Source of the DNA: JBGASG01 sp046328035
Lineage (GTDB): Bacteria; Cyanobacteriota; Vampirovibrionia; Obscuribacterales; Obscuribacteraceae
Direction of reading: 5' to 3'
Length of the DNA: 64,000 nucleotides
Assembly: GCA_046328035.1 (NCBI GenBank)
Contig: JAXLXI010000018.1
Coordinates: 1-64,000 of the forward strand
The notes under the pieces are model-generated. The model worked only from the letters and a program-made list of their open reading frames with translations. It did not search any database and was not told where the DNA came from. The position numbers and the translations under genes were made by a program. This document shows, piece after piece, positions 26,056-35,814 of this stretch (the stretch's first letter is position 1; every line of letters begins with the position of its first letter).

Positions 26056-26083
26056 GCGCGTGTACGCGCGGCGTTTCTTCCGA

Positions 26084-26839
26084 CTACAGCTCTGCCAGCC
26101 GATCTTCGATCCATTCGAGGGTCTCGTCTTCGGGATCGGCGGTGCGATAGACAGCCGCCGCCTTCTCCAATATTTTGCGAGCTTCCTTCTTGCGACCCTG
26201 CATCTCCAGGCTGTAGCCCTGCCAGGTGAGCGCGCTGGCGTAGTCGCCGTTCTCTTTATTGAAAGTCTTCAGCAGCTTGTCCGCGTATTTTTCGTAGGCT
26301 ATGGCTGCCTCGCTGTAGCGTTTCTGGTCCACCAGTTTGCGGGCTTCGTGGCAGGTGCAATCCGCATCTTCCTGAGCGGCTGCCGCCGACTGTGCGTGCG
26401 ATTTCGAAACCCGGGTTTGCAGCTGCTGAGCAGGCACTGCCATCGCCAGTTTCGGCGCGGCGGCAGCAGACAGTTTGGGGCGCGGCGAACTCGTCGCCAC
26501 CGCCAGCTTGAACCCGGACTCGGCGGACGACGCGGTCATCGCCGATAACGCACGCCGGCGTGCGGCAAGGGTAGCCCGCCCGGACATGCGTCGGCGCGAG
26601 GGGGACACGGCAGCCAGGTTGCCGGAGCGTCTGGCTGTGCGCGATCTCAGCGCCACGCGACTGCCCTTAACTTCCAGGTGCCCTTGCAGAGTTCTGCTGC
26701 TGTCGAAGGTCGCGGACAGCGGAATCAGTTTGCCGGGCTGCTGCTTCTCCTTCTCAGGAGCTGCCTCCGCAGCCGTCCAGCCGAGTGTCGCTGATAGCAA
26801 AAAACTGAGGGCGATGCCGGGCGTCAGGGATGTCTTCAT
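26084..26839 (-). CDS. Secreted TPR protein
   Basis: This 251-residue protein starts at the ATG at 26839; a TTG at 26851 is an alternative. A signal peptide is clear (IALSFLLSATLGWTAAEAA). Residues 60-160 are basic, Ala/Ser/Arg-rich and low-complexity. The C-terminal 90 residues are TPR-like: ARKLVDQKRYSEAAIAYEKY, ALTWQGYSLEMQGRKKEA. It occupies a slot in the array where other units have a kinase and is flanked by repeat RNA copies 2 and 3. Its helical repeats resemble the extracytoplasmic parts of the neighbouring kinases. Confidence 0.75.
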   Translation of the reverse strand: MKTSLTPGIALSFLLSATLGWTAAEAAPEKEKQQPGKLIPLSATFDSSRTLQGHLEVKGSRVALRSRTARRSGNLAAVSPSRRRMSGRATLAARRRALSAMTASSAESGFKLAVATSSPRPKLSAAAAPKLAMAVPAQQLQTRVSKSHAQSAAAAQEDADCTCHEARKLVDQKRYSEAAIAYEKYADKLLKTFNKENGDYASALTWQGYSLEMQGRKKEARKILEKAAAVYRTADPEDETLEWIEDRLAEL

Positions 26840-27136
26840 GGGCGTTGCCAAGTTGGGCGGGCACTTCTATCGTACGTCCGGCGCCGGTTTCGGGTAGCCG
26901 GTCGAGTACTGTCGAGTTTCCCGGGTAAACCCTGATCTCAGATCCCCTCCCGAATGATATATGGATCGAATATGCGTTTGCCGATCGCGTTGCGCCGCAA
27001 ATGGTTCCAGCGCTTAGTAACCACATGTGGTGCCAAGCAATAAGTGTTGATGCGCCTTTCGAATACGCGGAAATTAGATCATTAAAGGTCCATTGGGGTA
27101 GTGGCACGCTCCGGAATTACTTGCTATTCTTATATG

Positions 27137-27353
27137 CATAACCGGTGAGCAATTGATTGAGAAATGCAATTGCTTCGAGCCGAGGAGCCAAGCGGAAACA
27201 CCAGGTCAGCGCTGACCGGAAACGACAGCTGTTGTGAGCTCGCCTTACGTGACGGACTGACTGAAGCGTTTGGAAATACTGAGCCCGAGCAACGGGCAGT
27301 CAGGCAGTAGCTTAAACACCACCGCGATTCAGTTCGGGTGGTGTTTTTGTTTG
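27137..27353 (+). ncRNA. Repeat RNA copy 3
   Basis: TATTCT is at 27125-27130. The first stem here is GCAATTG/CAATTGC, a compensated variant of the GCGATTG/CAATCGC of later copies. Terminator arms are 27315-27323 and 27337-27345 with a T-tract to 27353. It converges on the broken kinase gene that ends at 27369. Confidence 0.72.
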
Positions 27354-27368
27354 TGTTTACTGCGGTGT

Positions 27369-29132
27369 TCAGTGCGCGTCATCCGTATCCGCATCGTCAC
27401 CCGTCGTATCCGCCGCATCTTTCGCATCTTCAAATTTGGTGAAGCGCTTGCCTTGCTGATTCGCGGCTGCTTCAACCAGTTGATGTTCCATGCTGGTTCG
27501 CGCTTCCTGCAAGAAACCAGGATCGACTTTCTGCATCTCAAGAAACGCTATCTTCCGCTTCATCAGTTTGTAGGCGCGCTTCAGGCGTTTCGTCTGGATA
27601 GCTCGAGCGAACAGCCAGTCGAAACTGGCTTGTGCAGAGTGACTCCGCCCTTTATCAATCGGTGCGGATTTGCCTTCGCAAAAATCAAGCGTCTCGCGAC
27701 AGGCGCGATCGGCGGCGGTTTTGTCTTGCAGATATCCCGCCACCCGCCGCTCGCCATCGAGGGATAGGATCAAGCCCTCCTCGATTTTCAAAAGTTGCAA
27801 GCTGGACAGCGGCTGACTGCTGGACAAAATCGCGGTGCGCGCTTTCTTGAGATGTTCGGCTGAACTGCAATAGTAGTCGAGGGCTTTGCGCTGCAGTGCT
27901 TTGGAATTGTTGTCTCCTTCGTCCATCGCTACGAAGGCGATGTTGTAGTCGATGTGCCCCTGCGTATCTTCGTCAGTGACCAGATAACGTCGCAATCTCT
28001 GCAACTCAGCCAGCGTTTTGTTGGCGTCCTCATACTGCCCGAGCTTGGCGGCATCGGATGCCGATGTCATGAGGGCGTAGGCGCGCTGTCGCAGTTCGTT
28101 CGGCGACAGGTGTTCGTATGGCTCGCTGGCTGTAGTCGCGGTGTTGTGTGTGTTGGTTGATGCCAGGTACATCCCCGCCGCGGCGATAAAAACACCGACC
28201 GCGATTGTTCCAGTCACAAGCAATCGTTGCTTGCCCTTCTTTCCGTCCTGGCTGGCGATGCTGCGCGCCGGCAGTCGCGCGCGGCTTCCCGCCTCGGGAT
28301 TGTCGGCATAGTTGCGCAGCTCTGCTGCGATTGCATCGAATGAGTCGTACCGCTCAGCCGGGTCTTTCTGCATGGCGCGCCAGATAATCGCCTCGATCGC
28401 GGGCGGCACCGCCAGCTGTTGAGGCAGCGGAGGTGGTTCTTGCGAAACCTGTTTCATCAAGATGGCGACTGGATTGTCGGCAGGAAACGGCTTCTGTCCC
28501 GAGAACACTTCGTAAGACTTCGCCGGTCCTGGTCAGCCGCTGCATGTCGTTGTCGCCTTGCAACTTGGCTAATCCAAAGTCGACCACTTTCACCGTTGCT
28601 GTCGAAAGCTTTTCTTCGCTCTTCACAACGATGACGTTGTCCGGCTTGAGATCACGATGCAGCACGTCGTTTTTGTGGGCGAAGGTCATCGCGTCGCAAA
28701 TCTGCAACAACAGCGGCACCGCCTGCTCAGCTTTGAGCGGACCGCTGTCGGCAATTTGTTGTCCCAGCGAATGCCCTTCGACGAGTTCCATCGCCATGTA
28801 GACGATGCCGCGCCAGGAGCTGAACGCGTACACCGCCAGGATGTGCTTGTGCTGCAAGCCTGAGATGATGCGCGCCTCGCGCTGGAAGCGCACGACCGCC
28901 TCGTGGTCGGCCGCAAATTGTGGGTGCAAAACTTTGATGGCAACTTGATTGCCGAGTTGCAGATGCGTGGCGCTGTACACGGAACCCATGCCGCCCACGC
29001 CGACGTGTACTTGTCGTCCAGTACGGTTCCGGGCGATAGCCTCGCGTTGTCGAATGCCGGTTCGTCGTGGTCCAATCTTGAAAACCTTGTGCCTTCCTCT
29101 GTTATACAGGACCTGCTTGCTTTTGCCGACAT
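27369..29132 (-). pseudogene. Ser/Thr kinase gene disrupted by two deletions
   Basis: The gene reads in three frames. A start near 29132 leads to LSPGTVLDDKY. At about 29003-29010 roughly 13 nt are missing, and the frame shifts to GVGGMGSVYSATHLQL. The kinase domain runs on through HRDLKPDN and DFG to LTRTGEV. At about 28505-28522 roughly 90 nt are missing, removing the GDPxYMSPEQ activation segment through the DIYSFGCLM region, and the frame shifts again to YEVFSGQKPF. The transmembrane segment (LLVTGTIAVGVFIAAAGMYL) and C-terminal TPR region then read to the stop at 27369. Without the activation segment no functional kinase is made. Real decay and sequence error both fit. Confidence 0.8.
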
Positions 29133-29360
29133 GCTAGTGAGGAGCGGTTGAAAGTTTCTTGAAATGGCATGCGTGTCCGGCGATATGTATCGCATATTCG
29201 ATCGCGCAGTCGCTTGCGCAGCTTGTTGGCCGAGCGCTTAAAAACCATATGTGGTGTCAAAGAATAAGTGTTGATGCGTGTTTGGTATGTCCAGAAAATT
29301 GATCATTAAAGGTCATTTGGGGTAGTGGTCGAATCTCGGAAAGCTTGCTATTCTTATTTC

Positions 29361-29576
29361 ATAACCGGTGAGCAATTGATTGAGAAATGCAATTGCTTCG
29401 AGCCGAGGAGCCAAGCGGAAACATCAGGTCAGCGCTGACCGGAAACGACAGCTGTTGTGAGCTCGCCTTACGTGACGGACTGACTGAAGCGTTTGGAAAT
29501 ACTGAGCCCGAGCAACGGGCAGTCAGGCAGTAGCATGATCACCACCGCGATTCAGTTCGGGTGGTGTTTTTGTTTG
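29361..29576 (+). ncRNA. Repeat RNA copy 4
   Basis: TATTCT is at 29349-29354, and the first stem is GCAATTG/CAATTGC. The potential long-range pairing is CATAAC/GTTGTG. The terminator lies at 29539-29568 with a T-tract to 29576. It converges on the kinase that ends at 29587. Confidence 0.72.
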
Positions 29577-29586
29577 TGCGCGTTTT

Positions 29587-31497
29587 TCACTTCTCGATAT
29601 CGTCGATGCCGGGGTCTGCAGCCGGCGCGGAGCTGTGTCGCAAAGCTGATTGCTTGCGAATCTCTGCTTCCAGTCCCGGCGACAGCTGAGTCAGCGCTTT
29701 GGCGCCGCCCAATTCGTTGATCATAACTTCCAGGCGTTTGCGTTCACTGGCAACGAAAGCCGGATCGCATCCTTGTCGTTCGAGAAAAGTAAGTTTGCGC
29801 CACATCAGCTTCAGTGCGCGCTCGTAATTTCCTTTGGCGGCAATCATTTGAATCAGTACGTCGTACGACTGCTGCAGTGCCTTCAACTGGTCGTAGTCCG
29901 GTTTATCGGGCAGGTGTCTGACCAGCCTGATTACTTCCAATGCACCCTGGCGTGTGGCTTGTGCATCATCAGACTCGATCCCCAGGTAGCGCAAATGATC
30001 CGCGGCTTCGAATTTGTGCGTGGCTATCTCATCCAGTCGTGTTTTATTAGCCTCGCCACCACTGGCGGAGGCATCGGCGTATGCCTGGTCGTATTCTTGC
30101 AGCGAGCGTCGCAGGTAATTCACTCCGTTCTTTCCGTCTGCCGGTACTTTCAACCGGCGATACATCTGCAACTGATACCACCCATGCAGAAAATCTATCT
30201 GAGCTTCGACGTAGGGCTGGTGCTCCAGATGCAGGCGCAGCTGATCCAGTTCAGCCAGGTTGGTCTCTGTTTCTGGAAAACGTTCTCGGGCTACGAGCAA
30301 CGCTGTGCGCGAACAAAGCTCAAGTGCTCGCGTGCGCAATTCGAGCTGGGACAGGTTGACGAATCCGTGTCGACCATCATCGCTAGTACCATGACCACCA
30401 TCATTTTCTGCATCGCGCCGAGTCATCAGGACAACCGCGGCAGTCACTGCGGGCAAGAGGCAAAGAACAATCAGCATCACCCGCGACGAAACTTTGCGCC
30501 ACGCTGAGCCGCTGGTATCAGATGCGGTGTTGCGTACGGCTGGGCGCCGTCCTGAAAAACCACCCGGAGGCACCGAGCTGCTCGCCTTCAATTGCGGGTT
30601 ATCGATGAAGCGGGTCAGGTCGGCGGCGATTTCGTCGAATGACTCGTAGCGTTGTTCGCGCGATTTTTCCATGGCGCGAAAAATGATTTCTTCCAGCGCA
30701 CTGGAAATCCCCACTTGTTTGGCGAAGCGCTGCGGGTTGTCTTGCAAGTGTTTGTAGAGAGTGCCGAGCGGTGTGTCGGCTTCAAACGGTCTCACCCCGG
30801 AAAATAATTCATACATGAGGCATCCAAATGAATAGATATCGGAGCGTTCATCGAGTGGCTTGCCCTGGCATTGCTCGGGGCTCATGTAATTGGGATCGCC
30901 GAACACTTCGCCGGTGCGCGTCAGTTGTTGTACGTCGGAAGCACCCTGCAGTTTTGCCAATCCGAAGTCGACAACTTTCGCTGATTGACTGCCGTCGGGG
31001 TTGTTCACGACCAGCACGTTGTCGGGTTTGAGGTCGCGATGCAGCACGCCGTTCTTGTGTGCAAAGCTCATTGCTCGGCAGGCTTGTATGAGCAAAGGCA
31101 GTTTATCCTCAGGCTTGCGCAGCCTGTCGCCGTCAAAAATGTATGCCACCAGCGAATCGCCTTCGATCAATTCCATGGCGATGTAAAAGATGCCCTGCCA
31201 TGAATTGAAACTGTACACACTGAGAATGTTGGCGTGTCTCAATGAGGCTATGATGCGTGCTTCCCGCTGAAACCTGGCCACCGATTCTTGATCGACGCCG
31301 AAGCGAGGATGCAGCACCTTAATGGCGACGTCCGTTCCCAGTTGCCGGTGTACCGCGCTGTAGACCGCGCCCATGCCTCCCATGCCGATGAACTTTTTCA
31401 GTTCGTACTTCTCATCGATGATCGCGCCCGGCTGCAGCGACGGTGACGGCGCATGGTTGGAATTTTGCGGGTCGTTCGGTGTCTCGTCCGGATCCAA
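29587..31497 (-). CDS. Transmembrane Ser/Thr protein kinase with C-terminal helical sensor
   Basis: This 636-residue kinase has its domain at about 31-300: IGMGGMGAVY loop, Lys60 (VAIK), HRDLKPDN at 153-160, DFG 177-179 and YMSPEQ. A single membrane helix is at about 340-359. The C-terminal 275 residues are helical and TPR-like. They end with the array signature ALKLMWRKLTFLERQGCDPAFVASERKRL, which recurs in every unit. The start is a TTG with no obvious Shine-Dalgarno. It is the longest kinase of the array and lies 55 bp from the next unit with no repeat RNA between. Confidence 0.92.
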   Translation of the reverse strand: MDPDETPNDPQNSNHAPSPSLQPGAIIDEKYELKKFIGMGGMGAVYSAVHRQLGTDVAIKVLHPRFGVDQESVARFQREARIIASLRHANILSVYSFNSWQGIFYIAMELIEGDSLVAYIFDGDRLRKPEDKLPLLIQACRAMSFAHKNGVLHRDLKPDNVLVVNNPDGSQSAKVVDFGLAKLQGASDVQQLTRTGEVFGDPNYMSPEQCQGKPLDERSDIYSFGCLMYELFSGVRPFEADTPLGTLYKHLQDNPQRFAKQVGISSALEEIIFRAMEKSREQRYESFDEIAADLTRFIDNPQLKASSSVPPGGFSGRRPAVRNTASDTSGSAWRKVSSRVMLIVLCLLPAVTAAVVLMTRRDAENDGGHGTSDDGRHGFVNLSQLELRTRALELCSRTALLVARERFPETETNLAELDQLRLHLEHQPYVEAQIDFLHGWYQLQMYRRLKVPADGKNGVNYLRRSLQEYDQAYADASASGGEANKTRLDEIATHKFEAADHLRYLGIESDDAQATRQGALEVIRLVRHLPDKPDYDQLKALQQSYDVLIQMIAAKGNYERALKLMWRKLTFLERQGCDPAFVASERKRLEVMINELGGAKALTQLSPGLEAEIRKQSALRHSSAPAADPGIDDIEK

Positions 31498-31552
31498 TGG
31501 TTTAGGTACGCTCGGTGTCCTAACTAGTATATGCTACCGCCTGTCGCCGCGG

Positions 31553-32347
31553 TTACTTGCGCTTTTCCAGCCGCTGCTGCACCCGTTTTGCCAGGACGGG
31601 ATCGACGGCGGCGATTTCAGACAGCATGCGTTTTTTCTCCCGCGCAATAAAGTCGGTATCGGAGTCTTGCCGTAAGGAAAAATCGATTTTGCGTATCAGT
31701 AGAGCCGCCGCCGCGTCAGGTTTCCCTTCGCTGATGCGGCGCGTGAATAGCCAGTTGAATGCCTTCTGCACCGAATGTCCCTGCATGTACTCCAGTGGTG
31801 GCGGTGCTTGTTCTAGTTCTTCCAGCAGTCGCTGCGATGCTTCGTCACCCGCTGTGGAGCCGGAGGATTCCAGCCCGACCGCGAGCAGCATGTCCAGATT
31901 GGAGATCATCTGCCATTCGATGTCGTGCAGCTGAGTCTTTCCGCTTGTCGCCGATAAGGACGCACGGGCCCTTTTGAAGTCGGCATCAGCCTTCAGCAAG
32001 TATTGTTTGGCTAAGGCGGCAAACTCTTTGTTTTGGGTGACTCTGAATCTTTCGAGATACTGTTCGCCATGTTGATAATCAATGCGCCCTTCGAGATAAG
32101 GGTCGTTGTTCAGGTGTTTGCGCAGTTCGTCTACTGTGGCGAGAAACGAATCAGCTTGCTCGAACTCGTGGTTGCGCGAAGCATCGCGCGCCTTCGCCAA
32201 TGCCGGAACAGCGCGGGCTCGCAACTCTGAGTCGGAGATGTTGGCGTAAGGATCGGTTGCTGCCTGCGGGCGGCTGAACACATAAAGCAGGCAGATGAGC
32301 GCTCCGAGCAAGATGATCAAAACGGCACTTCTTGCTGCGGGAGTCAT
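31553..32347 (-). CDS. Membrane-anchored helical protein, sensor half of a split kinase
   Basis: This 264-residue protein begins with a membrane helix (AVLIILLGALICLLYVFS, about 8-25). Its helical region is of the same type as the C-terminal part of the neighbouring kinases, ending IDFSLRQDSDTDFIAREKKRM. It has no kinase domain. Its ATG overlaps the stop of the upstream kinase-domain gene as ATGA, so the two are translationally coupled. Together (308 + 264 residues) they equal one full-length kinase of the array, which suggests a split receptor kinase. Confidence 0.8.
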   Translation of the reverse strand: MTPAARSAVLIILLGALICLLYVFSRPQAATDPYANISDSELRARAVPALAKARDASRNHEFEQADSFLATVDELRKHLNNDPYLEGRIDYQHGEQYLERFRVTQNKEFAALAKQYLLKADADFKRARASLSATSGKTQLHDIEWQMISNLDMLLAVGLESSGSTAGDEASQRLLEELEQAPPPLEYMQGHSVQKAFNWLFTRRISEGKPDAAAALLIRKIDFSLRQDSDTDFIAREKKRMLSEIAAVDPVLAKRVQQRLEKRK

Positions 32348-33270
32348 GCCACCACCTGTGGGGCGGACACGGCACGCATGCTCGGCATCTGCGGATTGCG
32401 GGAGAATTCTTCTAAGTCAGCCGCCAGCTCTTCAAAAGACTGGTAGCGATGGCGAGGGTCCTTGGCAATCGCCTTGAATACGATGCCTTCGATTGCCAGC
32501 GGCAATCCGCATTGTTTCGCAAACGGCTTGGCGTTTTTCTGCAGATGCTCATACATGGTGGCAACCGGTGAATCGCCGAGGAACGGTCGCGCGCCCGTCA
32601 AGACTTCATACATGAGGCAACCGAATGAATAGATGTCCGAGCGCGCATCGAGCTGCGTGCCCTGGCATTGCTCGGGGCTCATATAATGCGGGTCTCCGAC
32701 CACCTGCCCGGTGCTGGTCAGTTTCTGCATCTCGTTGGTCCCTTGCAGTTTGGCCAGTCCGAAGTCAACGACTTTTGCCGTCAGTGAGCCGTCGCTCTCC
32801 TTCACAACCAGCACATTGTCTGGTTTGAGGTCGCGATGCAGCACGCTGTTGTTATGAGCAAATTGCATAGCCTGGCAGATTTGCAGAAACAGGGGCAGCG
32901 CCTCCGTTGCTGAGAGATTGCCCTGCCGCTCTATCAGTAGATCGCGGATCGATTCCCCTTCGATAAACTCCATCGCCATAAAAGGCATGTTGCGCCAGCG
33001 ATGAAAGCCATAGACCGACAAGATGTTCTTGTGTCGCAGCCCCGAAATGATGTGCGCCTCACGCTGAAACCTGGCGAGCTGCTTTTCATCGCCTGACAAA
33101 CGGGGATGCAAGAGCTTGATGGCAACGCGGTTGCCGAGGTGTGTGTGGATTGCCTCATGGACGCTGCCCATGCCACCGCGGCCGAGAAAGCGGACGACGC
33201 GATATTTGTCTTCCAGTATCTCGTCTGGCTCTAGCAGGATAGGTTGCTTGTCGGATGAGCTGTCTTCCAC
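32344..33270 (-). CDS. Soluble Ser/Thr kinase domain, catalytic half of a split kinase
   Basis: This 308-residue protein has an intact catalytic core: LGRGGMGSVH, Lys52 (VAIK), HRDLKPDN 145-152, DFG 169-171, YMSPEQ and DIYSFGCLMYEVLTG. It ends about 25 residues after the kinase domain, exactly where other array kinases enter their membrane helix. That helix and sensor are encoded by the overlapping downstream gene. The start is GTG. Either the pair works as two proteins, or a single base change split the gene. Confidence 0.88.
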   Translation of the reverse strand: MEDSSSDKQPILLEPDEILEDKYRVVRFLGRGGMGSVHEAIHTHLGNRVAIKLLHPRLSGDEKQLARFQREAHIISGLRHKNILSVYGFHRWRNMPFMAMEFIEGESIRDLLIERQGNLSATEALPLFLQICQAMQFAHNNSVLHRDLKPDNVLVVKESDGSLTAKVVDFGLAKLQGTNEMQKLTSTGQVVGDPHYMSPEQCQGTQLDARSDIYSFGCLMYEVLTGARPFLGDSPVATMYEHLQKNAKPFAKQCGLPLAIEGIVFKAIAKDPRHRYQSFEELAADLEEFSRNPQMPSMRAVSAPQVVA

Positions 33271-33553
33271 AATGAATCTCAGTTATGCCAGTCTCATTAT
33301 TCCACTGACGGCGACACTTGTCGGCCTTGCTATATGCAAGCGGTGGCGCATCGGATAGTAAGCGGATCTGTTTTTATGCATTGCGCATATGAAACGCCGG
33401 AAGCGCTTTCCGCACTTATTGATCCGGCGCTTAATAACCGGATGTGGTGCCGAGGAATAAGTGATGATGCCACTTCTGTATACGCAGAATGCGGATCATT
33501 AAAGGTCCTTTGGGGTACTTCACGGGCGGCGATTCGCGCGGTAATCTTATTTG

Positions 33554-33769
33554 CATACCGGTGAGCGATTGATTGAGAAATGCAGTCGCGTCGAGCCGAG
33601 GAGCCAAGCAGAAACGTCAGGTCAGCGCTGACCGGAAACGACAGCTATTGTGAGCTCGCCCCACGTGAAGGACTGGCTGAAGCGTGAGGAGATACTGAGC
33701 CCGAGCAACGGGCAGTCAGGCAGTAGCATTAACACCACCGCGATTCAGTTCGGGTGGTGTTTTTGTTTT
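33554..33769 (+). ncRNA. Repeat RNA copy 5
   Basis: The -10 is TAATCT (33542-33547). The first stem is GCGATTG/CAGTCGC (one T-G pair), an intermediate between the two main versions. The second stem is CACG/CGTG. Terminator arms are 33731-33739 and 33753-33761. From this copy on, the terminator overlaps the stop of the convergent kinase gene. Confidence 0.72.
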
Positions 33770-35526
33770 GCCAGCTTCTGTGTTGCCAGCGACCGTGCCA
33801 GGTCAAGTTTCTCCTTTTGCTTCTGGATGAACGAGACGTCGCACTTGGTGTGCTGGTAATACTCCATAGCGCGCTTTGCAATTTCTTCGACTTCCTCTGG
33901 ATGATCTTCGTTCAGGTTGCACTCAAGCAACTGGTCGAACGCACTCTCAACGATCGGGTCGGGCGATTTTGTCGGAACGTGTTCCCAGAGGTCGAGAATG
34001 CGATTTGCAGCAGCGCGCGCTGTTTTTGTGTCGCCTGTCTCTTGGGCGGTTTCGCGAATTACTTCCAGCGCCCACAATTGCTCTTTTCTGATGTGTTCCA
34101 GGCTGGCGGTTTGATTGACTGCGGTATAACGTCCGTCGGCATCGCTCAGGCGAGCAGCCGCATCGAACTCGTCGACGGCTTTTTGTCCAAATGCGATCTG
34201 TTTGGCGACCTCGGAATCCGAGTTCGTTTTGTGCATTCTCAGCCGCAAGACTACGGCATGGTGTGCATCGATCCGTCCCTGCATGAAGGGATCGTCGCCT
34301 ATGTGTTTCCGTGCTATTTCCAACTCGCGCATTGCAGATTCGGCGCGGTCGACCTGATATTCGGAATCTCTAGTGAGCGAAAGCAATTGATTTGCTCGCG
34401 CGCGCACATCGGCTGTTGATAAGGTGCTGTATCCATCGTCGGGTTCAACTTTGGTTAGCGACACCTTGCGCGGATTGAGGATCAGAAAAGAAACTGCGGG
34501 CAGCGCTGCCACCAGCAATACGACGGCGAGAACGCGGATTACAGTTTTGGTTGATAACATGCGCGACGGGCTGCTGATGCCGCGAGAAGTCGGAACCGAT
34601 TGAATGCCTTCCACCTTTGCGTCCGGGTCGGCATGCAGCTTGGCCAGTTGCTGTTCGATGTCTGCGAAAGATTGGTAACGCTTGTCGACCGATTTCTGCA
34701 TCGCTTCGAAAACAATCGAGTGGCACGATCGAGCCAGGTTGGTCTTTGCTTCAGGAAAAGGTGGTGGGCTCTCGCCGATTTGCTTATATAAGATCGCCAC
34801 AGTCGACTCGCCCACAAACGGACGCTCACCTGTCAGCACTTCGTACATCAGGCAGCCAAAAGAATAAATGTCTGATCGCGCATCGACTGTGCGTCCCTGT
34901 GCCTGTTCGGGGCTCATGTAATAAGGATCGCCGACCACAATGCCGGTGCTGGTCAGTTTTTGCATTTCGGCATCAGTTATTTTTGCCAGTCCGAAATCGA
35001 CCACCTTCACAACCGGTTCACCGCTTTCGGAATTTGCAATCAGCACGTTGTCCGGTTTTAAATCGCGATGCAGGACGTTATTGGCATGCGCGTATGCCAT
35101 GGCATCACAAATTTGCATCAGCAGAGGCAGAGCCTGTTGGGGACTGATCGCTCCGCGTTCGGCAATCAGTCGTCCCAGCGATTGTCCCTGGACAAACTCC
35201 ATCGCCATATAAAGAAGATCGAGCTGCTTGTCGATGCCGAAGGCGTAGACGGCAAGAATGTTTTTGTGGTGCAACTCGCAGATGATGTGCGCTTCGCGCT
35301 GAAAGCGCGCCACTGATTCCGCATCGGCTGAAAACCGCGGATGCATGGTCTTAATCGCAACTTCTTTGTCCAGTTCCAGGTGATGGGCTCGATAGACCGA
35401 TCCCATGCCCCCGCCGCCGATGAAACTCTCGATGCGGTACTTGCCGTCGAGGATGGTTCCCGCCGCCAGCGCCGCCTGATGCGCAGCCTGGCCGCCGTCT
35501 GCTGAAGATAGATTTTCCTGATCCAC
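33745..35526 (-). CDS. Transmembrane Ser/Thr protein kinase
   Basis: This 593-residue kinase has its catalytic domain at about 30-300: IGGGGMGSVY, Lys59, HRDLKPDN 153-160, DFG 177-179, YMSPEQ. A membrane helix follows at about 329-350, then a helical C-terminal region. The last residues, KQKHHPN, and the TGA stop are read from the terminator of repeat RNA copy 5. The start is a GTG with AAAGGA about 13 nt upstream. TAAAAT on the minus strand (35556-35561) is a likely -10, conserved before the later kinases of the array. Confidence 0.92.
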   Translation of the reverse strand: MDQENLSSADGGQAAHQAALAAGTILDGKYRIESFIGGGGMGSVYRAHHLELDKEVAIKTMHPRFSADAESVARFQREAHIICELHHKNILAVYAFGIDKQLDLLYMAMEFVQGQSLGRLIAERGAISPQQALPLLMQICDAMAYAHANNVLHRDLKPDNVLIANSESGEPVVKVVDFGLAKITDAEMQKLTSTGIVVGDPYYMSPEQAQGRTVDARSDIYSFGCLMYEVLTGERPFVGESTVAILYKQIGESPPPFPEAKTNLARSCHSIVFEAMQKSVDKRYQSFADIEQQLAKLHADPDAKVEGIQSVPTSRGISSPSRMLSTKTVIRVLAVVLLVAALPAVSFLILNPRKVSLTKVEPDDGYSTLSTADVRARANQLLSLTRDSEYQVDRAESAMRELEIARKHIGDDPFMQGRIDAHHAVVLRLRMHKTNSDSEVAKQIAFGQKAVDEFDAAARLSDADGRYTAVNQTASLEHIRKEQLWALEVIRETAQETGDTKTARAAANRILDLWEHVPTKSPDPIVESAFDQLLECNLNEDHPEEVEEIAKRAMEYYQHTKCDVSFIQKQKEKLDLARSLATQKLAKQKHHPN

Positions 35527-35693
35527 GCTCGCGACTCGATCCTTTCTTCTCTCTCATTTTAGGTCATGGAGTCGGGAATTGGCGATACGGCTATATCTAT
35601 CCGCGGTGTCGCAATTATGTTGCTGCTGCCGATTCGATATGGATGACATATGAATCGCTGGAGTTTCTTGCGCCGCGTATTGATCGGGCGCTC

Positions 35694-35808
35694 GATAACC
35701 GTATGTGATGTCAGAGAATAAGTGATGGTGCCATTTTTCTATACGCGCGGTGCCGATCATTAAAGGTCTTCTGGGGTACTTCTCGGGCATGAAACTGCCG
35801 TGTATTCT
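35694..35808. promoter_or_regulatory. Conserved intergenic promoter block of the array (reference copy)
   Basis: All twelve intergenic elements share, left to right: a block around AACCGAATGTGGTGCC, an AATAAGTG stretch, GTATACGC-like sequence, GATCATTAAAGGTC (here 35755-35768), GGGGTACT, then exactly 22 variable bases, then TATTCT. I counted the 22-base gap in copies at 25.8, 27.1, 33.5 and 35.8 kb. TATTCT is the probable -10 of the rightward RNA. The GATC-GGGGTACT block sits where an activator or non-standard -35 would bind. Confidence 0.6.
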
Positions 35809-35814
35809 TGAATG

